The notes below the pieces were generated by a model, which was given only the letters and a program-made list of their open reading frames with translations, did no database searches and was not told the DNA's origin. The translations under genes and the position numbers were made by a program. Below, piece after piece: positions 17,357-25,443 of a DNA stretch of 64,000 bases (the stretch's first letter is position 1; every line of letters begins with the position of its first letter). Source of the stretch: Acidobacteriota bacterium (GTDB taxonomy: Bacteria; Acidobacteriota; Vicinamibacteria; Vicinamibacterales; 2-12-FULL-66-21); the NCBI GenBank assembly GCA_003222675.1, contig QHWT01000063.1:70456-134455 (forward strand), in the 5' to 3' direction.

Positions 17357-18858
17357 GAGTGTCCAGGCGACTTCGCTGCGCCGGACTCGTCCGCTTGCAT
17401 CAGCTTGGCCACTTCCGGTTTCAGGACCTTGCCCATGGCGTTCCTTGGCAGCGACGGCATGCAGTGCAGTTCCCGTGGAATCTTGTATGGTGCGAGACGC
17501 GCCTTTGCCCACGCATGCAGATTTTCGAGCGACAGCGCCGCACGCGCGTGCAGCTCCACCGCGACCGACACGCGCTCGCCCCATTCAGGATCGACGATCC
17601 CGACGACGGCGCAGTCGGATACCGCGGGATGTGCGCGGATCACCTCCTCGACTTCGAGCGCGGACACCTTGTAGCCGCCGGTCTTGATGATGTCCACGCT
17701 CGTGCGTCCGAGCAGTCGATACGCGCCGTGTTCGACGACCGCCACGTCGCCCGTGCGGAACCAGCCGTCGCGAAACGCGCTTCGCGTTTCATCCGGTCTC
17801 CGCCAGTACTCGAGGAACACGCCGGGGCCGCGCACTTCGAGTTCTCCGGCCGTCCCGTCGGCAATCTCGTGTCCCGCGTCATCCACAAGTCGAACGTCGA
17901 CGCCCGGGAGTGGTGAACCAACGCTGCCCGGCCGCCTCTCGCCGAGCAATGGGTTCGACAGCGCCATGCCGATCTCCGTCATACCGTAACGCTCGAGCAG
18001 CGTGTGTCCGCTGATCTCGCGCCAGCGATCGAGCGTCTGCAACGGCAGCGCCGCGGATCCCGACATCATGAGCCGCGCGCGCCGGCAGCCTTCCGATCGC
18101 GCGCGTTGAACGCCTGCCGATGCCGCGTCCCACGAGGCGATAAGCCGGTGATAGATCGTGGGCACCGCGGTGAATACCGTGATCTCGCCGGATGCGAGGC
18201 GCTCCCACGCCGCCTCCGTGTCAAAGGCTGGAAGCATCTCGCAGGTCGCGCCCGAGGACAACGCGCAGCCGACCACATTGACGATCCCGTGCACGTGATG
18301 GAGCGGCAGCACCAGCAGCGTGTGATCGTCACGCGTCCACGCCCACGCATCGATGAGTGATCCGATCTGCGCCGCCAGGTTGCCGTGGGTGGACACGACG
18401 CCCTTCGGCTTGCCGGTCGTGCCGCTGGTGTACACGATCAGCGCGCGACGATCGGGCGCGAACGATGACGAAGAGAACGTCCTCGAGCCCGCACGCGCGA
18501 GGAGATCCGTTGTCAGCGCGAATCGTGCGCCCGCTCGGCGCGCGATGGGCTCCAGCATTGCGGCGCTTATTGGATCGCCAATCACGATCGACGCGTCGGC
18601 GTCGCGAATCACGAACTCGAGCTCCGCGGCTGGGTGCGAAACGGCGAGGGGGACGGCGATGCCGCCGGCGCGCCAGATGCCACGCGTCACCGCGACATGG
18701 GCGAAACTCGGTGGCACGAGGTACGCGACGCGCGCCTCGTTGAGGTTCGACGCACCGTCCGCGAGCGCCGCGCACACGCGCTCGGCCGCCTCGTCGAGGT
18801 TGCGGTAGGTGAAGGTTCCGTCCGGGGCGATTACCGCCGTGCGATCAGCTGCGTGCAT
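17353..18858 (-). CDS. matB: Acyl-CoA synthetase, probable malonyl-CoA synthetase (MatB/ACSF3 type)
   Basis: An ANL-superfamily adenylating enzyme of 501 residues from ATG 18858; an in-frame ATG at 18891 would overlap the divergent gene. Motifs in order: ALIVYTSGTTGKPKGVVSTH (P-loop-like AMP-binding), LLVLPLHHVHGIVNVV, LLERYGMTEIGMALSNPL followed by GERRPGSVGSPLPGV, DGWFRTGDVAVVE, and the C-terminal LPRNAMGKVLK with the catalytic lysine. The LPLHHVHGI and GMTEIGMALSNPL/GERRPGSVG combination is what I recognise from malonyl-CoA synthetases. The overlapping permease gene fits malonate uptake and activation. A generic short/medium-chain acyl-CoA synthetase remains possible. Confidence 0.75.
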   Translation of the reverse strand: MHAADRTAVIAPDGTFTYRNLDEAAERVCAALADGASNLNEARVAYLVPPSFAHVAVTRGIWRAGGIAVPLAVSHPAAELEFVIRDADASIVIGDPISAAMLEPIARRAGARFALTTDLLARAGSRTFSSSSFAPDRRALIVYTSGTTGKPKGVVSTHGNLAAQIGSLIDAWAWTRDDHTLLVLPLHHVHGIVNVVGCALSSGATCEMLPAFDTEAAWERLASGEITVFTAVPTIYHRLIASWDAASAGVQRARSEGCRRARLMMSGSAALPLQTLDRWREISGHTLLERYGMTEIGMALSNPLLGERRPGSVGSPLPGVDVRLVDDAGHEIADGTAGELEVRGPGVFLEYWRRPDETRSAFRDGWFRTGDVAVVEHGAYRLLGRTSVDIIKTGGYKVSALEVEEVIRAHPAVSDCAVVGIVDPEWGERVSVAVELHARAALSLENLHAWAKARLAPYKIPRELHCMPSLPRNAMGKVLKPEVAKLMQADESGAAKSPGHS

Positions 18859-18889
18859 CGGGTGAGAGGTTGTATTATCCGCCGAGAAC

Positions 18890-19688
18890 ATGGGGCACGC
18901 CGTGCCAGCATCGGATGCCTGCTACAACTGCGCCACGCCGCTGTCGGGCGCATACTGCGCCGCGTGCGGACAGAAGGCGCTGCCGCTCAATCCCGGCCTC
19001 CACGATTTCCTGCACGATTTCACCGACGAGATGCTGCACGTGGACGGCAAGATCTTTCAGTCCACACGGAAGCTCCTGACGGCGCCGGGATTCCTGACGC
19101 GGGAACAGTTCGAAGGACGGCGCGCCCGCTGGATTTCGCCCATCCGCCTGTATCTCATTTTCAGCCTCGCGTACTTCGCGATGACGTCACTCGTGCCGGT
19201 CTCAGGCGTGCGCGTGACGATCAAAAGCGAGAGCGATCAGGAGACGGCCGAGGAGTTGCGCAAGCTGGGATTCGGGAGCGAGCAGGACCTGCACGTTGCA
19301 GCACGCCCGGAGCAAATGGGCGCCGCGCGTCATGTTCCTCCTCGTGCCGCTGTTTGCCTGGCTCGTACATCGCGCGTACCGCCGCACCGGCAGGAATTAT
19401 CCGCAGCATCTCTATTTCGCGTTGCACGTGCACGCCGCATGGTTTGCCGCCGGCGCCATCGCCACCGCTGCACGACTGGTGCCCTGGCCGTTGGTGGCGC
19501 AGGCGGTGGCCGCGCTCGCGCTGGCGTACGCAGCCGTCTACGTGGTGCTCGCGTTGCGCAAGGCGTATGACGGAAGCGCGTGGCACGCCGTCGGTCGCGC
19601 GTTCGTCATCGTCGGAGTGTATTGGATTGCGGTGATTGTCGCGTCGGTAGCGCTGGCGCTGCCGGTGATCTTCTGGCGAACCTTGTAG
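18890..19688 (+). pseudogene. DUF3667-like zinc-ribbon membrane protein, frameshifted
   Basis: The first part (from ATG 18890) has a four-cysteine zinc ribbon, CYNCATPLSGAYCAACGQK, then GLHDFLHDFTDEMLHVDGK and a first helix LYLIFSLAYFAMTSLV, as in DUF3667 membrane proteins. The frame breaks at about 19285-19300. The other frame then gives KWAPRVMFLLVPLFAWLVHR, the characteristic YPQHLYFALHVHAAWF, and further helices to a stop at 19688. The two parts together have the family's length and order, so this is one gene with one indel rather than two genes. Function unknown; the family may sense or assemble membrane components. Confidence 0.75.
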
Positions 19689-19703
19689 AGAACAGGAATG
19701 GTC

Positions 19704-20207
19704 ATGCTGACCCGCAGAAACCTGATTGTAACGTTGATGGCCACGCTGGGTTCGCGGATGGCGAGCGCACGCGCACGCCAGCAACCGCCCGCCGGCAGTC
19801 CTCTCCCTCGAAGCCTTCCACCCACAACCGTGCCGGCTCCGACGACCGAGATCATGGGTTCGTCCATCTTCGACTGGACAACGCTGTCCGTGCAGAAGAC
19901 GAAGGTGGGCGAGAGCCGGAAGGTGTGCCAGGCGCCGACGGCAACGCTCGACGAGCTCGAGTGTCACATCACAACGCTGAATCCCGGCGAAACCCCGCAC
20001 CCGCCGCATAAGCACCCCGACGAGGAACTCGTGATCGTCAAGGAAGGGACCGTCGAGTCGCTCGTCAACGGCATGACACGACGCGTGGGTCCGGGCTCGG
20101 TGATCTTCCAGGCGTCGAACCAGATGCACAGCATCAGGAACGTCGGTGAAGGTCCCGCGACGTATCACGTGATCAAGTGGAATTCTCCCGGCATGCTGAA
20201 GAAATAG
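19704..20207 (+). CDS. Secreted cupin domain protein
   Basis: A 167-residue protein. I prefer ATG 19704 (MLTRRNLIVTLMATLGSRMA), with AGGA six bases upstream, to the ATG at 19698, which sits against that site. A Tat-like RR pair precedes the hydrophobic segment. The cupin core has the metal-site pattern PHPPHKHPDEELVIVKEGTV (motif 1, with H-x-H and E) and GPGSVIFQASNQMHSIRNVG (motif 2 histidine). It could be a small metal-dependent enzyme or binding protein. The cytochrome/Vgb-like gene starts 15 bases after its stop, so the two probably form an operon. Confidence 0.82.
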   Translation: MLTRRNLIVTLMATLGSRMASARARQQPPAGSPLPRSLPPTTVPAPTTEIMGSSIFDWTTLSVQKTKVGESRKVCQAPTATLDELECHITTLNPGETPHPPHKHPDEELVIVKEGTVESLVNGMTRRVGPGSVIFQASNQMHSIRNVGEGPATYHVIKWNSPGMLKK

Positions 20208-20222
20208 AGAAGGGGACGAGCG

Positions 20223-22376
20223 ATGAAGTTCATGAGACTGCTCTCTGCCGCGATCGTCGCATACGGATTCGCGGCGGCCGCCGTAACGGTCAACACGAGC
20301 ACACAGCAGGAAACAGGCCAGGCCGTTCGCATCGACCCGGATGACATCGGGGGCGTGGTGAGCGGTCCGCAAGGACCCGAAGCGGGCGTGTGGGTGATTG
20401 CCGAGACCGCCGATCTTCCGACGCGCTTCGTGCGGATCGTCGTCACCGACGATCGCGGCCGATACGTGATCCCCGACCTGCCGAAAGCCATGTACACGGT
20501 GTGGGCCCGTGGATATGGATTGATCGATTCTGCGAAGTCGCACGCGATGCCGGGGCAGACGGTGAACCTGAGAGCGCTCATCGCGCGCGACCCGCGCGGC
20601 GCTGCGCGGTACTATCCCTCGGGCTATTGGTTCTCGCTTCTCAACCCGCCGTCCCCGAAAGAATTTCCCGGCACGGGACCCGACGGCAACGGCATTGCGC
20701 CCGGTCTGAAGACCCAGGCCGAGTGGCTCCGGCTGGTGAAATCGGGCGGCTGCCTTTCGTGTCACGGGCTTGGCACGCCAGGCACGCGCGAGATTCCGGC
20801 GGGCCTCGGTGTCTTCGATTCCTCGTCCGATGCCTGGATGCGCCGCGTTCAGTCCGGCCAGGCGGGCGCAAACATGATGAGCACGCTCAACCAGCTCGGC
20901 GCCAAGCGCACGCTCGCCGTGTTTGCGGACTGGACGGATCGCATCAAGGGCGGCGAAGTGCCGCCGGCGCCGCCGCGTCCGCAGGGGATCGAGCGCAACG
21001 TGGTGATCACCGAGTGGGATTGGGCGGATCCGAAGGCGTACCTGCACGACGAGGTCTCGACGGATCGGCGAAACCCCACGCTCAACCCGAATGGATTGAT
21101 CTACGGCGCGCTCGAATTGAGCGCCGATTATCTGCCCGTCCTGGATCCGGTTCACAACACGATCAGCCAGGTGAAGCTGACGGTGCGCGATGAGGCGACC
21201 GAGCCGGCCCCGGGTTCCGCGATGCTGCAGCCGTCGCCGTATTTCGACAAGGAAGTCATCTGGACGAGCCGCAACAACGTGCACAATCCGATGTTCGACG
21301 AGAAGGGACGCGTCTGGATCACATCGGCGGTACGTCCGCCCGACAATCCGGCGTTCTGCAAGGAAGGCTCGGAGCATCCGTCGGCGAAGCTGACGCCGCT
21401 TCAGCGCGCCAGCCGGCACCTGGCCGTCTACGATCCGAAGACGCAGAAGCTCACGCACATCAGCACGTGTTTCGGCACGCACCACCTGATGTTCGCGGAA
21501 GACGCGAACAACACGCTCTGGACGAGCGGCGGCGGACAGGTCGTCGGCTGGTTGAACCGGAAGATGTTCGACGAGACCGGCGACGAGGAGAAGTCGCAGG
21601 GCTGGACCGTGCTCATCATGGATACCAACGGCAACGGCAAGCGCGACGACTACGTGGAACCGAACGAGCCAGTCGATCCGACGAAGGACAAGCGGCTCGG
21701 CGCCGCCTTCTATTCGGTCGCGCCTGCGCCTGACGGATCCATCTGGGGCTCGGTGCTTGGCTTCCCCGGCGCGATCGTGCGCCTCAATCCCGGAACGAAT
21801 CCTCCGGCGACCGCGCTCGCGGAAGTCTACGAGCCGCCAGTCGACAAGCACGCCTACTCGCCTCGCGGCATGGACATCGATCGCAACGGCGTCGCGTGGG
21901 TCGCGCTCGCCAGCGGCCATATGGCGAGCTTCGATCGGCGGAAGTGCAAGGGGCCGCTGAATGGTCCGTCGGCAACAGGCAAGCAGTGTCCGGAAGGTTG
22001 GACGCTGTATACCGAGCCGCTGCCACAGATGAAAGGGGTGAGCGACCCTGGCAGCGCCGAGTCCAGCTACTACACCTGGGTCGATCAGTTCGACACGCTG
22101 GGTCTCGGCGCGAACACGCCAATCAATACCGGGAACGAATCCGAAGGGCTGCTCGCGTTGAAGGACGGCAAGTTCGTCGTGCTCCGCGTGCCGTATCCGA
22201 CGGGCTATTACACGAAATGGATGGACGGCCGCATCGACGATCCGAAGGGCGGATGGAAAGGCCGCGGGATCTGGTCCACCGTCAGCACGCGCACCCCCTT
22301 CCACATGGAAACCGGCAAGGGGACCACGAGCAAGGTGATTCATTTCCAGATGCGACCGGATCCGCTGGCGCGGTAG
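20223..22376 (+). CDS. Regulatory-like domain / cytochrome c / Vgb-like beta-propeller fusion
   Basis: A 717-residue secreted multidomain protein. Signal peptide (MKFMRLLSAAIVAYGFAAAA), then a carboxypeptidase-regulatory-like module (IGGVVSGPQGPEAGVWV to YVIPDLPKAMYTVWARGYG). A c-type heme site CLSCH is at residues 177-181. From about residue 250 a virginiamycin B lyase-like propeller follows, with blade motifs WTSRNNVHNPMFDEKGRVWI, THHLMFAEDANNTLWTSGG, APDGSIWGSVLGFPGAIVRL and MDIDRNGVAWVALASGHMA. It is probably periplasmic. The architecture recurs in Acidobacteriota, but I know of no assigned function. A heme suggests a redox role, perhaps an oxidation fed by the upstream cupin. Confidence 0.8.
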   Translation: MKFMRLLSAAIVAYGFAAAAVTVNTSTQQETGQAVRIDPDDIGGVVSGPQGPEAGVWVIAETADLPTRFVRIVVTDDRGRYVIPDLPKAMYTVWARGYGLIDSAKSHAMPGQTVNLRALIARDPRGAARYYPSGYWFSLLNPPSPKEFPGTGPDGNGIAPGLKTQAEWLRLVKSGGCLSCHGLGTPGTREIPAGLGVFDSSSDAWMRRVQSGQAGANMMSTLNQLGAKRTLAVFADWTDRIKGGEVPPAPPRPQGIERNVVITEWDWADPKAYLHDEVSTDRRNPTLNPNGLIYGALELSADYLPVLDPVHNTISQVKLTVRDEATEPAPGSAMLQPSPYFDKEVIWTSRNNVHNPMFDEKGRVWITSAVRPPDNPAFCKEGSEHPSAKLTPLQRASRHLAVYDPKTQKLTHISTCFGTHHLMFAEDANNTLWTSGGGQVVGWLNRKMFDETGDEEKSQGWTVLIMDTNGNGKRDDYVEPNEPVDPTKDKRLGAAFYSVAPAPDGSIWGSVLGFPGAIVRLNPGTNPPATALAEVYEPPVDKHAYSPRGMDIDRNGVAWVALASGHMASFDRRKCKGPLNGPSATGKQCPEGWTLYTEPLPQMKGVSDPGSAESSYYTWVDQFDTLGLGANTPINTGNESEGLLALKDGKFVVLRVPYPTGYYTKWMDGRIDDPKGGWKGRGIWSTVSTRTPFHMETGKGTTSKVIHFQMRPDPLAR

Positions 22377-22476
22377 AACGGGGACACTCACAGTTCCGCG
22401 GCATCAGAACGGGGACACTCACAGTTCCGCCGCCAGAAGCGTCCGATTGTGGGAAGAACTGTGAGTGTCCCCGTTC
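22377..22476. repeat. REP-like palindromic repeat (ggggacactcacagttc), three copies
   Basis: The 20-bp word aacggggacactcacagttc occurs at 22377 and again at 22408, and its inverse complement at 22456-22476, giving a hairpin-forming cluster that starts at the base following a stop codon. A diverged second cluster is at 25983-26066. The layout (short G-rich palindromes in pairs behind genes) is that of REP elements mobilised by REP-associated tyrosine transposases; no such transposase is in the window. Confidence 0.75.
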
Positions 22477-22597
22477 TGTGGTATCTTCCCGCGCGTACCT
22501 AGCGGGGCCCATGAACCTAGCCGGGCCCCTACCTGCGCGCTCGCTCTCGCCGAGTTCGTGGACGTAGGCATCAGCGAGCACACAGGACAGGTGTGCG

Positions 22598-22996
22598 ATG
22601 CCTCACGAACTGAAGAAGCTCACTCCCAATCTCGTGGTCTCCAGCGTCGAGCGCAGCATGGCGTTCTATCGCGACGTACTCGGATTCACGGTCACGGCCA
22701 CAGTGCCGGCCGCGTCGCCGCTCGTCTTCGCATCAGTTCAGTCCGGGCCGGTCGAGATCTTCCTGAACGCGCCGGAGCCCGCCATCGCGGAGTATCCTGC
22801 TTTCAAGGGTCGGCCGATCGGTGGGACATTGACGTTGTTCACTGAGGTGACCGCTATCGCGCGGGTGTATGAATCGCTTCAGGCACGCGTGAAGATCGTG
22901 ATGCCGATCGAGAAGAAGTGGTACGGCGTCACCGAGTTCGCCTTCGAAGATCCCGACGGCTACCTTATTACGTATGCGGAGCGCGATCCCGCCTGA
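22598..22996 (+). CDS. VOC family protein (glyoxalase/bleomycin-resistance fold)
   Basis: A 132-residue single-domain vicinal-oxygen-chelate protein. It opens with LTPNLVVSSVERSMAFYRDV and LGFTVTATVP, the standard first beta-alpha-beta-beta-beta unit, and closes with EFAFEDPDGYLITYAERD, which carries the usual C-terminal glutamate position. The first-module histidine of glyoxalase I (HxAL) is replaced (NLVV), so metal binding may be weak or absent. It may detoxify or bind a small molecule. It is followed closely by the TolB-like gene, whose ribosome site begins four bases after its stop. Confidence 0.85.
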   Translation: MPHELKKLTPNLVVSSVERSMAFYRDVLGFTVTATVPAASPLVFASVQSGPVEIFLNAPEPAIAEYPAFKGRPIGGTLTLFTEVTAIARVYESLQARVKIVMPIEKKWYGVTEFAFEDPDGYLITYAERDPA

Positions 22997-23012
22997 CATC
23001 GGGAGGAACGTC

Positions 23013-23999
23013 GTGGCGCGTGTCCTGTGCGCCGTACTGACTCTGGTCTTCACAGCCACGTCGTGCGGTCGCCTTCATGCAGACCAACAGGCTGGAGTCG
23101 CGTCGCGCCCCGCCGCGCCGCAGTACTCCAGCCGGATCATGATCTACGACCTCGCCACGAAGGCATCCACGCTCGTGCACGAAGCCGACGCCGTGTGGGA
23201 AGCACCCAACTGGTCGCGCGATGGGCGCTTCCTGCTCTCGAATTCCGGCGGACACCTTTATCGCGTTCCTGTCGATCGCAGCGCCGCGCCGGAGATGATC
23301 ACTGTCGACCCGTCGCTGCACTGCAACAACGATCACGACTTCTCCCCGGACGGCCGGCAGATCGCGATCTCCGCCTCGTCCGCTTCGTCCCGTCAATCGC
23401 AGGTGTATGTTGCCGACGCGGACGGATCGAATCATCGCCTTGTCGTGTCCGCCGCACCCAGCTACTTTCACGGCTGGTCTCCCGATGGAAAATATCTCTC
23501 CTTCGTCGCGAACCGCGACGGCAAACAGTACGATCTATATCGCGTGCCGAGCGCCGGCGGCCGGGAAGACCGGCTCACCGCCGATCCGGCGTACGACGAT
23601 GGACCGGATTATTCGCGGGACGGGAAATGGATATATTTCAACTCGAACCGCGGGGGAGGCTGGAACATCTGGAGGATGCCGGTGGACGGCGCCGGCCCGG
23701 ACGATCACAAGGCGCAGCGCGTCACCAGCGACGACCTCGAGGACTGGTTTCCGCATCCGTCGCCGGACGGAAGGTCGCTGCTGTTCCTGTCGTTTCCGCA
23801 CGGAACGGAAGGGCACAACGATCGGAACCTTCGGGTGCGGCTCCGCATGATTCCGATGCCGGGCGACTCGATCGATCCCGGGACGCCACAGACGCTGGTG
23901 GAGTTCACGGGCGGACAAGGGACGATCAACGTGAACTCGTGGTCCCCCGACTCCACGCGCTTTGCATACGTCAGCTATGCAGCAAGGATGGGCGAGTGA
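23013..23999 (+). CDS. TolB-like WD40-type (PD40) beta-propeller lipoprotein
   Basis: A 328-residue secreted propeller. I start it at GTG 23013, with GGGAGG at 23001-23006 and a six-base spacer; the open frame begins earlier but inside the VOC gene. The leader ends TATSC, a likely lipobox. PD40 repeats with the family's D-G sequence are clear: NWSRDGRFLLSNSGGHLYRV, DFSPDGRQIAISASSASS, GWSPDGKYLSFVANRDGKQ, DYSRDGKWIYFNSNRGGGWN, HPSPDGRSLLFLSFPHGTEG and SWSPDSTRFAYVSY. It is probably exported, binding or scaffolding; some relatives precede a peptidase domain, absent here. Confidence 0.83.
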   Translation: MARVLCAVLTLVFTATSCGRLHADQQAGVASRPAAPQYSSRIMIYDLATKASTLVHEADAVWEAPNWSRDGRFLLSNSGGHLYRVPVDRSAAPEMITVDPSLHCNNDHDFSPDGRQIAISASSASSRQSQVYVADADGSNHRLVVSAAPSYFHGWSPDGKYLSFVANRDGKQYDLYRVPSAGGREDRLTADPAYDDGPDYSRDGKWIYFNSNRGGGWNIWRMPVDGAGPDDHKAQRVTSDDLEDWFPHPSPDGRSLLFLSFPHGTEGHNDRNLRVRLRMIPMPGDSIDPGTPQTLVEFTGGQGTINVNSWSPDSTRFAYVSYAARMGE

Positions 24000-24240
24000 G
24001 GGCTGCGCGCAGTGATCCTTCGAGTCTCAGGGTCGCTCTGAGCAAAGCTCGAACGGGCAAGGTGGAGAATCGAACGGGCCCACCGGAGATCGCAGAGGCC
24101 GCGAATGCTGCGACGCGGGCGCAACTCCTTGTGCGCGTTGAAGAGCAGGCACGATGGAGCAATTCCAACGCACAGGTCGAGGAACTGGAACGAGCAGCGA
24201 TTCGACCACCGCGCTAAGACGCGAAAGAAAGGAGCCAGCA

Positions 24241-24609
24241 TTGGACGCACTGCATCACGCGTTTTACGCTCGATACCTCTCGGTGGGAGACAAGGCGTAT
24301 GCAGCTGGCAGCAAGACCCGCATCGCAGGCGGCGATCGGCTCGTCCTGCTGATCGGTGAGCTCCAGACGAACGTGAACACGCGCGGCTTTGCGCAGTATC
24401 TCGCCCACAAAGGACGCCGCCGCGCCGAGTCCGCGCTGCGCGCCTTGACGACCGTCGGGGCGACCCAGACCGCCAGCATGCTCTCGGCGGCGCTGGCGCC
24501 CACGGTTTCCTCTTCTCGTTTGAACCTGCTCGACCGCCGGTTCAGCAATTCACGAGAAGATCTGCCGGCGTTGACGATGCGCTACATGGAACGACGCGAA
24601 GCCCCGTAG
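24241..24609 (+). CDS. DMP19/DUF4375 family protein
   Basis: A 122-residue cytoplasmic helical protein. I choose TTG 24241 because AAAGGAG lies at 24228-24234, six bases before it; an ATG at 24154 is in frame, but the intervening 29 residues look non-coding. The core GELQTNVNTRGFAQYLAHKG and ESALRALTTVGATQTASML matches the DUF4375 pattern (V-N-x-G-G-F-x-Q-Y followed by A-x-x-A-L-x-x-I-G-A). DMP19 proteins are suspected DNA-mimic or regulatory proteins, but the activity is not general to the family. The gene stands alone. Confidence 0.72.
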   Translation: MDALHHAFYARYLSVGDKAYAAGSKTRIAGGDRLVLLIGELQTNVNTRGFAQYLAHKGRRRAESALRALTTVGATQTASMLSAALAPTVSSSRLNLLDRRFSNSREDLPALTMRYMERREAP

Positions 24610-24640
24610 CTGATTCGGCGGACCTCGGACCTCGGACCTC
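24379..24640. other. Short ggacctc tandem run in spacer (24619-24650)
   Basis: Within the 95-base spacer after the DMP19 gene, the heptamer ggacctc repeats about four times (24619-24650) with little divergence. A weak opposite-strand match (ctccggtct, near 24666) may be the remnant of a mirrored arm. The coordinates given include flanking coding sequence; the repeat itself is only 24619-24650. Confidence 0.4.
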
Positions 24641-24704
24641 GGACCGCGCCTGCGCCGCTCCGTGCTCCTCCGGTCTGAAGGTGCGCTAGAATGCGCCACA
24701 CGCT

Positions 24705-25430
24705 ATGAAGAAATGGCTCCTGCGCGGCGCCGCCCTGATCATCGTCTGTTACCTCGCGCTCTTCAGCACCGTGATGGCCGCGATGCTGCAGACGCCGGAA
24801 CGGTTCGGCGCGTTCATGAAGCACATGCCCCCGGCCCTCGTCTGGGCCACGCTGCCCGCGCCGCGGATGTGGCTCTGGGCGCGGAAGGGCACGCTCGCCG
24901 AGGGAGAACGTGCACCCGACTTCAACCTGCGCACGGCGAAGGACCGCCACCGGCGCGTCGCGCTCTCGTCGTACGAGGGTCAGCGGCCCGTCGTGCTCGT
25001 GTTCGGCAGCTACACCTGACCGCCGTTTCGCCGGGCGGTGCCCGCGCTCAACAAGCTTTACCGCGACTACCGCGATCGCGTGGCGTTCCACGTCGTGTAT
25101 ATCGAGGAAGCGCACCCGATCGATGCCTGGCAGGTTTCGGACAACAAGAAGGACGCCGTGCTCGTCGCATCTACGAAGACGGCGGACGAGCGCGACAAGG
25201 TCGCGAACGTCTGCGTCGTCAAGCTGGGGATCGAGCTGCCGGCGCTGATCGACGAACCAGACAACCGCGTCGAGCGCGCGTATACGGCATGGCCCGATCG
25301 ACTCTATGTGATTAACCGCGACGGCACGATCGCCTACAAGAGCGCGGCAGGACCCTTTGGATTCAAGCCTGAGGACGTCGAAGCGGCACTCAAGCGGATC
25401 CTGCCGGCGCCTGTTCCCGTTGCACACTAG
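24705..25430 (+). CDS. Deiodinase-like thioredoxin-fold selenoprotein (in-frame TGA = Sec105)
   Basis: Translated straight through the TGA at 25017-25019, this is a 241-residue membrane-anchored protein. Helix 5-27 (LLRGAALIIVCYLALFSTVM) is followed by GERAPDFNLRTAKDR, VVLVFGSYT-U-PPFRRAVPAL and VAFHVVYIEEAHPIDAWQ. The GS-x-T-U-PPF and YIEEAH motifs are those of iodothyronine deiodinases (T4_deiodinase family). The His lies 32 residues after Sec, the spacing of Sec126 and His158 in DIO1. The frame continues uninterrupted and conserved after the TGA, and a bacterial-type SECIS hairpin follows at 25032-25044. Bacterial relatives often have Cys here. It probably works as a thiol/selenol peroxidase-like or reductase enzyme at the membrane; thyroid-hormone chemistry is not implied. 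Confidence 0.85.
25032..25044 (+). promoter_or_regulatory. Candidate bacterial SECIS hairpin for UGA 25017
   Basis: CGGGC (25032-25036), GGU loop (25037-25039), GCCCG (25040-25044): a perfect 5-bp stem. The apical loop begins 18 bases after the UGA and its first base is G. This fits the published description of bacterial SECIS elements (short upper stem, small loop with an early G, loop about 16-37 bases downstream of UGA). A shorter alternative stem (ccgcc/ggcgg) also exists just upstream. Confidence 0.6.
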
Positions 25431-25443
25431 CGCGGGAAACACG

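Noticed and set aside
19221..22391. 1056-codon open frame on the minus strand
   Set aside because: It lies antisense to the well-supported 717-residue heme/propeller gene and part of its neighbours, is rich in Arg/His/Ala as expected for a shadow frame in GC-rich DNA, and has no recognisable domain.
24705..25019. Truncated redoxin ending at the TGA, followed by a separate downstream gene
   Set aside because: The downstream frame is the same, starts without a start codon or ribosome site at the conserved motif PPFRRAVPAL, and both halves are required for the thioredoxin fold. Selenocysteine read-through explains everything.
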